From positions 110,560-174,559 of the forward strand of contig DAXT01000017.1 of assembly GCA_002506535.1 (NCBI GenBank): 64,000 bases of DNA, read 5' to 3'. Shown here piece after piece: positions 59,046-64,000 of this stretch. The position numbers were made by a program, and so were the translations under genes. Source of the DNA: Methanothrix harundinacea. GTDB lineage: Archaea; Halobacteriota; Methanosarcinia; Methanotrichales; Methanotrichaceae. How positions within the stretch are numbered: position 1 is the stretch's first letter; the number at the start of each line of letters is the position of its first letter. The notes beneath the pieces were generated by a model. That model did not search any database, had not been told where the DNA came from, and saw nothing but the letters and a program-made list of their open reading frames with translations.

Positions 59046-60164
59046 ATGGCCCTCACGGCAATAGCGAGCGTGGAGATGATTGCAGGAACAGTTGCACTGT
59101 TCTTGCTGCTCATCTTTCTAGTCCGGACAGCTAGGGATATCATCCCCTATGTCTACTCGACTGCCAGGATACGCGCAAAAGAGAGCAAGCTGATCCAGGA
59201 TGACAGACTAGAGGATCTGGTGACAGCCAACTCTCTTGAAGATGTGTTCTCGTACCTAGAAGCCACCGAGTATGCCAGGTACATGCAGGATCTTGTGCTG
59301 ACGGGATCCGAAGCGGTGGAACGGGCTCTCCTGAATCAGATGGCAGATACGTATGTTGAGGTGGCAGCAATGGTTCCCAAAAACGTTCGGAGCACATTTG
59401 CCGTCTTAGCCCGGGTCTGGGATGTCAGAAACATAAAGACAATACTGCGCGGCGTTCAAGGGGGCCTCCCCACTGATGTTATCAAGGCGCATTTGTTACC
59501 TGTCGGAGAACTCGACCAGAAGAAGCTGTACGACATGGCAGAAGCCAACACCGTTGCCGATGTGGTCTCGGCTCTCGAAGAAACCCGATATGTAGCACTA
59601 ATGGAAGCACTTCCCAGATATGATGAGTCCAGGAATATGTTCCATTTTGATACAGCACTGGATAAAATCCATTGGGATGATACATGGGCCACGGTGGAGC
59701 CGACTAACGTAGTTCCGCTCAAAAGATACCTGGCGATCTGTGTAGATACTACAAACTTAAAGATCCTGCTCCGCGCGAAGAAAGAGGAGCTATCCTTAGA
59801 CGCAATCCAGAACTCGCTGATCACCGGAGGGACGATCCTAACCAAGGCTCTGAGGGGTTTCGAGGAGGCTGACGTTCCGAGCATGGTGCTGGCGTTCGAG
59901 GGCACCGAGTACTATTCAATCCTCTCCGATGCGGTTCCCGAATACGAACGAACCGGGACCCTCATCGGCATGGAGAATGCCCTCGATCGGTACATGATCA
60001 TAACTGGCAGAGATATCTCGATCAAGCAGCCTTTCGGGATCGGGCCGCTTATTGGCTTTATAGCTCAGAAGGAGGCCGAGCTCAGAAACGTGAGAGCGAT
60101 AGCTAGGGGCAAAGAGGTGGGACTGGGCGTGGACGAGATCAGGAGTATGGTAATAAGTATGTGA
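59046..60164 (+). CDS. atpC: A/V-type ATPase subunit C (V-ATPase d homologue) with N-terminal helix
   Basis: Of the 372 residues, 45-372 are the funnel-like subunit C/d that sits on the ring and links it to the shaft (LEDLVTANSLEDVFSYLEAT; VWDVRNIKTILRGVQGGLP; PFGIGPLIGFIAQKEAELRN). Residues about 8-28 form a membrane helix (VEMIAGTVALFLLLIFLV), absent from the soluble Thermus subunit; some methanogen C subunits may have it too. In a complete operon subunit E lies between K and C; here it is missing. Confidence 0.94.
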   Translation: MALTAIASVEMIAGTVALFLLLIFLVRTARDIIPYVYSTARIRAKESKLIQDDRLEDLVTANSLEDVFSYLEATEYARYMQDLVLTGSEAVERALLNQMADTYVEVAAMVPKNVRSTFAVLARVWDVRNIKTILRGVQGGLPTDVIKAHLLPVGELDQKKLYDMAEANTVADVVSALEETRYVALMEALPRYDESRNMFHFDTALDKIHWDDTWATVEPTNVVPLKRYLAICVDTTNLKILLRAKKEELSLDAIQNSLITGGTILTKALRGFEEADVPSMVLAFEGTEYYSILSDAVPEYERTGTLIGMENALDRYMIITGRDISIKQPFGIGPLIGFIAQKEAELRNVRAIARGKEVGLGVDEIRSMVISM

Positions 60165-60178
60165 GGAGGTGAATTGAA

Positions 60179-60307
60179 ATGCCGCTGATTACCCCGCTGC
60201 TGAAAAATATTCGTGCTCAAGCGAGGGCGAAGCAAGAAGAAGATAACAGGGTCGTAGGACTGAAACTCAGCGAGATACAAAGATTGGCCGCTCGAGAGGG
60301 ATGCTAG
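60179..60307 (+). CDS. Truncated repeat copy 1 of the small coiled gene
   Basis: ATG 60179 with GGAGGTGA encodes 42 residues, MPLITPLLKNIRAQARAKQE then EDNRVVGLKLSEIQRLAARE and GC-stop. Compared with the full-length version at 60695 it has lost about 13 bases after AARE, shifting the frame into an early stop; the old 3' end (DARAAKNML) is still visible in another frame. It may still be translated, as a shortened peptide. Confidence 0.5.
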   Translation: MPLITPLLKNIRAQARAKQEEDNRVVGLKLSEIQRLAAREGC

Positions 60308-60436
60308 AGCTGCAAAGAATATGCTTTAGATCGATTTAGTCGATCGAGATGTCGATGGTACACAATATCCCAGAGAGATCCGTGGAGAGATGAAGATTAG
60401 GAATGTGGTCATAAGTATGTGAGGAGGTGAATTGAA

Positions 60437-60565
60437 ATGCCGCTGATTACCCCGCTGCTGAAAAATATTCGTGCTCAAGCGAGGGCGAAGCAAGAAGAAG
60501 ATAACAGGGTCGTAGGACTGAAACTCAGCGAGATACAAAGATTGGCCGCTCGAGAGGGATGCTAG
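60437..60565 (+). CDS. Truncated repeat copy 2 of the small coiled gene
   Basis: Identical in its 42 codons to the copy 258 bases upstream, including the same truncating deletion, so this lesion arose before the last duplication. It has the same ribosome site. Translation possible, function unknown. Confidence 0.5.
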   Translation: MPLITPLLKNIRAQARAKQEEDNRVVGLKLSEIQRLAAREGC

Positions 60566-60694
60566 AGCTGCAAAGAATATGCTCTAGATCGATTTAGTCG
60601 ATCGAGATGTCGATGGTACACAATATCCCAAAGAGATCCGTGGAGAGATGAAGATTAGGAATGTGGTCATAAGTATGTGAGGAGGTGAATTGAA

Positions 60695-60883
60695 ATGCCG
60701 CTGATTACCCCGCTGCTGAAAAATATTCGTGCTCAAGCGAGGGCGAAGCAAGAAGAAGAAGAAGAAGATAACAGGGTCGTAGGACTGACACTCAGCGAGA
60801 TAAGACGACTTGCAACTCGGGAAGAGTTTGCCGAGAATGCCAGAGCTGCAAAGAACAAGCTACGAATCGGTGTGGAGGATTGA
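60695..60883 (+). CDS. Small charged helical protein in the ATPase operon
   Basis: The 62-residue full-length member of the repeat family reads MPLITPLLKNIRAQARAKQE, an EEEE stretch, DNRVVGLTLSEIRRLATREE and FAENARAAKNKLRIGVED. It is highly charged and helical. The first 14 residues resemble the start of the next protein (MPIVTKYIKNIRAEAEKRER). It could be a stalk-like or adaptor peptide for the membrane sector; that is inference. Confidence 0.65.
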   Translation: MPLITPLLKNIRAQARAKQEEEEEDNRVVGLTLSEIRRLATREEFAENARAAKNKLRIGVED

Positions 60884-60884
60884 A

Positions 60885-61292
60885 ATGCCGATAGTTACAA
60901 AGTACATCAAAAATATCCGCGCAGAGGCCGAGAAGAGAGAGAGGACCGACTGGATAGCCTGGAAGAAGAGGACCTTCGATTTCCTGGTGGGAAGCCACGG
61001 CAAAGTTGGGCATCTGGTGGCAAAGGAGGATGTGGCCTGCAGACGAGGAGTTGCACAATCCGTAGAGATCGAGCCAGTGAGTGTACCTCCGAGCAGCCTT
61101 ATCTCCATAGTTCCCTATGCGATTCACAAAGCCGGAGTCGTGATCGGCCTTGTGGACAAAATGCCGCTCCCCACAGAGTTTCCGAGAACTGCAAGTAGTG
61201 TTGTCTTCTTCCCCTACACAGATAACGTTGTCAAGAAGGGCGACGTGCTCGGGAGGGCTGTATACTTCCCAATGGAGGAGTTTCGAAAATGA
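60885..61292 (+). CDS. DUF22-like domain protein
   Basis: ATG 60885 follows GTGGAGGATTGAA. The 135-residue product has an N-terminal helix MPIVTKYIKNIRAEAEKRER, a short linker (WIAWKKRTFDFLVG), and a beta-rich domain: ISIVPYAIHKAGVVIGLVDK, PTEFPRTASSVVFFPYTDNV and VKKGDVLGRAVYFPMEEF. The domain resembles the archaeal DUF22 family, a beta-barrel of unknown role. A longer upstream reading overlaps the previous gene and is unlikely. It overlaps the next gene as ATGA. Confidence 0.7.
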   Translation: MPIVTKYIKNIRAEAEKRERTDWIAWKKRTFDFLVGSHGKVGHLVAKEDVACRRGVAQSVEIEPVSVPPSSLISIVPYAIHKAGVVIGLVDKMPLPTEFPRTASSVVFFPYTDNVVKKGDVLGRAVYFPMEEFRK

Positions 61293-61444
61293 GGGACGAG
61301 ATGGGTGGCCTCCTAGAGAGTGAGGATGTGAGGGCAAAGCTTTATCTGCTGCTTTGGATTGGCTCGTTCCTCGTCACGACATTCCTCTTTGCAGGGGGCC
61401 TCTTCTTCATTTATCTATTTCTGAGAAATGCGGGAGTGATTTAG
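61289..61444 (+). CDS. 51-residue single-helix membrane protein, last gene of the operon
   Basis: ATG 61289 overlaps the DUF22-like stop and has GGAGGAG ahead. The frame reads MRDEMGGLLESEDVRAKLYL then LLWIGSFLVTTFLFAGGLFF and IYLFLRNAGVI: a charged N-terminus and one long helix. Size and position recall small membrane accessory subunits of ion-pumping ATPase operons, but no named family fits. Confidence 0.65.
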   Translation: MRDEMGGLLESEDVRAKLYLLLWIGSFLVTTFLFAGGLFFIYLFLRNAGVI

Positions 61445-61508
61445 CAACATCTTCAAATACTTGATCCAAGACTTGGATCGATATGAAATATTGATTTTGG
61501 TGAGAAAA

Positions 61509-62288
61509 ATGGTCAGGAAAAATGGCGTCAAATCAAATCCGGATCGTCCTGAGGATTGGAATGACAGAGGTGTCGCACTCGATCAATCGGGCAGGTACGA
61601 AGAAGCTATCGAATGTTTCAACAGAGCAATCGAGCTAAACCCATGTCATCCTGGTGCCTGGAATAACAGAGGTGTTGCACTTGATCACCAGGGCAGGTAT
61701 GAAGAAGCCCTCGAGTGTTGTGATCGAGCAATCGAGCTAAATCCAAGTCACCCCGGTGCCTGGATTAACAGAGGTGTCGCACTTGATCACCAGGGCAGGA
61801 ATGAAGAGGCCACCGAGTGCTACGACAAAGCCCTAGAGATGGATCCACAGAACGCAATAACCTGGACCAACAAAGGCCTTGCACTCGATCACCTGGGCGA
61901 GTACGAAGAAGCCGTTGAATGTTTCAACAAGGCAATTGAGATAGATCAAAGAGATATCTACACCTGGACCAATAAAGGACTTGCTCTCAGTAAGTGGGGC
62001 AGGTACAAAGAATCGCTCAAATGTTTTGATAAAGCGATCAAGCTAAATCCGAAATATTCTGAGGCTTGGCACACAAAGGGCGTCGTCCTCAACCAAATAG
62101 AAAAATATAAAGAGGCCGTTGAATGTTTTGATAAAGCAATCAAATTAAATCCGAGACACGCTTGGGCCAGGGCCAACAAAGGTCTTGCACTTTATCACTT
62201 GGACAGGTACGAAAAGGCTCTAAAATGTTTTGATGAGGCGATTGCGCTTAATCCAAAAATTGAATTGGGCCTGCTCAGCACGTTGTAG
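61509..62288 (+). CDS. TPR-repeat protein
   Basis: ATG 61509 has GGTGAG five bases ahead; TTG 61461 is a longer alternative. The roughly 259-residue product consists almost wholly of seven 34-residue TPR units (for example GRYEEAIECFNRAIELNPCH). The first units are near-identical, pointing to recent repeat expansion. No catalytic domain. It probably mediates protein-protein contacts. The repeats resemble in style the TPR array of the McrB fusion at 37 kb. Confidence 0.88.
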   Translation: MVRKNGVKSNPDRPEDWNDRGVALDQSGRYEEAIECFNRAIELNPCHPGAWNNRGVALDHQGRYEEALECCDRAIELNPSHPGAWINRGVALDHQGRNEEATECYDKALEMDPQNAITWTNKGLALDHLGEYEEAVECFNKAIEIDQRDIYTWTNKGLALSKWGRYKESLKCFDKAIKLNPKYSEAWHTKGVVLNQIEKYKEAVECFDKAIKLNPRHAWARANKGLALYHLDRYEKALKCFDEAIALNPKIELGLLSTL

Positions 62289-62344
62289 CTCTATGGAGCT
62301 GAAAGCCAGGCCAGCTGTGATTATTGCTCGGCAGATCTCCTCAG

Positions 62345-62725
62345 TCAACGTCTCCGAAAATCCTCTTTTGTCTTCCGCCGCGAGCTGAAGGGAAGCTCAG
62401 ATCCAGCTGCCATGGCGAGCTTTCTCCAGTCTACCAAGTGATGAACTCGCTCGATAATCCAGTCCAGTTGTTGGATCTCCAGATCTGGCGTCAGCTTGCC
62501 AGAATCGAGATTTTTCAGGAACTCACCGAGTTTGCTCCTGATGACGGAAGCTTCCGCATCGTCCTTGTATCTCGAGCAAATCTCGTCCAGCTCTTGCAGG
62601 GCACTGATAAGATACTCTTTGTGTTTGTTGTATGCCTCTGGGGTGCCCTCCTTCAGTGCCTCTTCCGCTTCCTTCAGGAGCATCTCAACATCCCGAAAGA
62701 GATACCCACTTGCTTCAGTCATCAT
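62345..62725 (-). CDS. 126-residue helical protein of unknown function
   Basis: ATG 62725 follows GGAAGGTGGT. The sequence is helical and charged: LFRDVEMLLKEAEEALKEGT, YLISALQELDEICSRYKDDA, IRSKLGEFLKNLDSGKLTPD, ending KTKEDFRRR. No Cys, membrane segment or known motif. It lies 18 bases downstream of the larger minus-strand gene, so the two are probably co-transcribed. Confidence 0.65.
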   Translation of the reverse strand: MMTEASGYLFRDVEMLLKEAEEALKEGTPEAYNKHKEYLISALQELDEICSRYKDDAEASVIRSKLGEFLKNLDSGKLTPDLEIQQLDWIIERVHHLVDWRKLAMAAGSELPFSSRRKTKEDFRRR

Positions 62726-62743
62726 ACCACCTTCCTAGATTTA

Positions 62744-63970
62744 CTATTCCTTAATCATACGTCTCACGATCATGCTGTTTATAATCCGTCGCATGGTGAG
62801 CGTTCCGAGGAAAAGATTGGCAAATAGCGTTATCAGCACATCATCAGATTTCTTGCTTATATTCTCGTACAATTTAAGCCTCCCTTTATGAAGCTCCACA
62901 ATCATTTTCGCTTCTTTTCTGGCCATATTATACAACACATCTTTATCCATTTTTGAATTCATCAAAATTTCATAATTTTTATTTATATCGTTCAGGTGAT
63001 TTGAGAGTATCTTGAGCTTGTCAGGAGCTACCAGCGCCGGTAGAATCTCCTGGTATGCATCCAGTATATACATATAAGATTTGATCTCATCTGCGAAACC
63101 CTCCAGTGACTCAACAAGCAGCCTGAATCCAAGCACGTCTGTTGAGCAGAGGTTCAGATCGTAGATGAAAGCTGGATTTAACACGGATTTGTGCATCGTA
63201 AGTTTGGCGATGATCACACACTCGTGATGGCATCGGTCGATTTCATACTCCTTCCGTTCCACATCTCGCTTAAGCATCTCATACTCAGTTCTCTTCGCGA
63301 GCGGATCCTTGATGTGCTTCGCCTCATCCATATATTGGATAAAGAGGTTGAAGAGTCGAGTCACAAGCTGGATCATCTCATCCAACCTTGTCGCATAGAT
63401 ACTGTGGTAGATCAATTGTTTATCAAGTTCGAAGACTATCTTCTTCCCGTCCTCTGTTACCTTTGCGTGAAGCTCCTTCTCAAAGTTATCCAGCTCCTCC
63501 AGGAGCGATATATCCAGCCGATCTTCACCACCATTTTTCTGTAGTATCACCCTTCCGACACCATTGACCAGGATCGACGTCATAAACTCTATTAATGGTC
63601 GCCAGCAGAACTCGGATTCAACAGTCAACAAACGTTGATCTCCCTCTTTATAAAATTCGTCAACATCGATAATCATTTCATCGGTCAGCCAATCCTTATG
63701 AAAGGAGGGCATATGGGGAGACTTTTCCGGTAGGATGTAGAGCAGATCGCAGCTGGCATTGGTATAAACTATCACATCCCCCCCATCGGCCTTATATGTA
63801 TATCTACCATCGTCATCTATTCTATCATTTCTGATCAGATCATGTCTCTCCACAAACTCAGGTAGCAGTGTGATAATGCCGTTTTTCTTTGGTTCCTCCT
63901 TCTTTCCTACCGGCTGGACCCTCCTGATCACATGATACCATTTCGGAGTTCCGATTTTGGTTGTTACCAT
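62744..63970 (-). CDS. PhoU-like protein with AbrB-like N-terminus (tentative)
   Basis: The 408-residue protein has an N-terminal beta-rich part (GTPKWYHVIRRVQPVGK; GIITLLPEFVERHDLIRNDR) resembling the SpoVT/AbrB strand-swap found in archaeal PhoU regulators. Helical bundles follow from about residue 150 (MIQLVTRLFNLFIQYMDEAK; KRDVERKEYEIDRCHHECVI). ATG 63970 is preferred since GGTGATT lies ahead; GTG 63979 is possible. A phosphate- or stress-linked regulator is plausible but the match is weak. The promoter lies at or beyond the window end. Confidence 0.5.
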   Translation of the reverse strand: MVTTKIGTPKWYHVIRRVQPVGKKEEPKKNGIITLLPEFVERHDLIRNDRIDDDGRYTYKADGGDVIVYTNASCDLLYILPEKSPHMPSFHKDWLTDEMIIDVDEFYKEGDQRLLTVESEFCWRPLIEFMTSILVNGVGRVILQKNGGEDRLDISLLEELDNFEKELHAKVTEDGKKIVFELDKQLIYHSIYATRLDEMIQLVTRLFNLFIQYMDEAKHIKDPLAKRTEYEMLKRDVERKEYEIDRCHHECVIIAKLTMHKSVLNPAFIYDLNLCSTDVLGFRLLVESLEGFADEIKSYMYILDAYQEILPALVAPDKLKILSNHLNDINKNYEILMNSKMDKDVLYNMARKEAKMIVELHKGRLKLYENISKKSDDVLITLFANLFLGTLTMRRIINSMIVRRMIKE

Positions 63971-64000
63971 GCCAATCACCCATAATTATGCTTCCAGTTA

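Larger units (their letters stand above)
60153..60790 (+). repeat. 258-bp tandem repeat (2 full units plus partial third)
   Basis: Units start at 60153, 60411 and 60669 with ATAAGTATGTGAGGAGGTGA and are nearly identical for 258 bp. Each carries a copy of the last codons of atpC (VVISM-stop), a strong ribosome site and the start of the small gene at 60179/60437/60695. The third unit diverges after about 120 bp (extra GAAGAA) and contains the only full-length gene. Expansion evidently copied the atpC end plus the 5' part of the small gene. Confidence 0.9.

Noticed and set aside
60153..60790. Tandem repeats as a CRISPR or satellite
   Set aside because: The unit is 258 bp, contains a start codon and ribosome site, and is clearly a gene-fragment amplification.

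Overview
The window reads as a chromosomal segment of a methanogenic euryarchaeon, most likely a high-GC member of the Methanotrichaceae (Methanothrix/Methanosaeta) or a close relative in the Methanosarcinales. The placement rests on gene content: coenzyme F420 genes (cofE, cofC), DUF2121 and DUF1638 proteins, a thermosome, archaeal GatD, L10e, aIF2-beta, Nob1, RNase P component 4, ABCE1, NurA-HerA-Mre11-Rad50, and an adjacent glyA-folD pair that points to tetrahydrofolate-dependent C1 metabolism. The genus is an inference; no rRNA is present.

Region 1 (1-9.1 kb): a MacB/FtsX-like ABC transport operon preceded by a duplicated small secreted protein (upstream copy frameshifted), a small haem-type membrane protein, a thermosome subunit, a decayed ISL3 transposase, a strongly tyrosine-rich secreted protein, tRNA-Pro(GGG) and a PUA protein. 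Region 2 (9.2-17.2 kb): glyA, folD, a DUF2121 protein and mobA run one way; three tandem paralogous two-helix membrane proteins lie opposite; then tyrS, an orphan HicB antitoxin with a wrecked hicA in front, an aldo/keto reductase and a nitroreductase. Region 3 (17.4-25.5 kb): a NucS/DUF91-type nuclease and the DNA-end-resection operon nurA-herA-mre11-rad50. Region 4 (25.6-34.4 kb): mostly housekeeping genes, including a geranylgeranyl-reductase-type flavoprotein, an alanine dehydrogenase family enzyme, thioredoxin, a GfcR-like PRTase regulator with nob1, ABCE1 and two tandem FKBP isomerases.

Region 5 (34.4-42.4 kb) is a defence island: a McrBC type IV restriction locus with two different McrB motor proteins, one carrying two EVE-like domains and one a long TPR array, sharing a single McrC nuclease and followed by a multi-helix membrane protein. 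Region 6 (42.6-51.6 kb) returns to housekeeping (RNase P protein, XTP pyrophosphatase, gatD, L10e, aIF2-beta, cofE, cofC, an AAA ATPase) plus a DUF11 surface protein whose TATA box sits between two identical palindromes. Region 7 (41.7-42.2 and 51.7-52.5 kb) contains pseudogenes (PPOX flavoprotein, ketoacid:ferredoxin oxidoreductase gamma, nucleotidyltransferase antitoxin).

Region 8 (52.8-61.4 kb) is the most unusual part. An AtpZ-like membrane protein, a ribbon-helix-helix (RHH) regulator and a membrane LonB protease are followed by a second RHH and ATP-synthase subunits I, K and C only. These are the homologues of the eukaryotic V-ATPase a, c and d subunits, that is, a Vo membrane sector without catalytic A/B, stalk E/H or shaft D/F. 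Subunit K has the full set of sodium ligands known from Enterococcus NtpK. A 49-residue mini-gene resembling only the N-terminus of subunit I has a promoter element nearly identical to that of the main operon. A 258-bp tandem repeat then amplifies a small ORF. The window ends with a TPR protein and two genes on the opposite strand, one of them PhoU-like.
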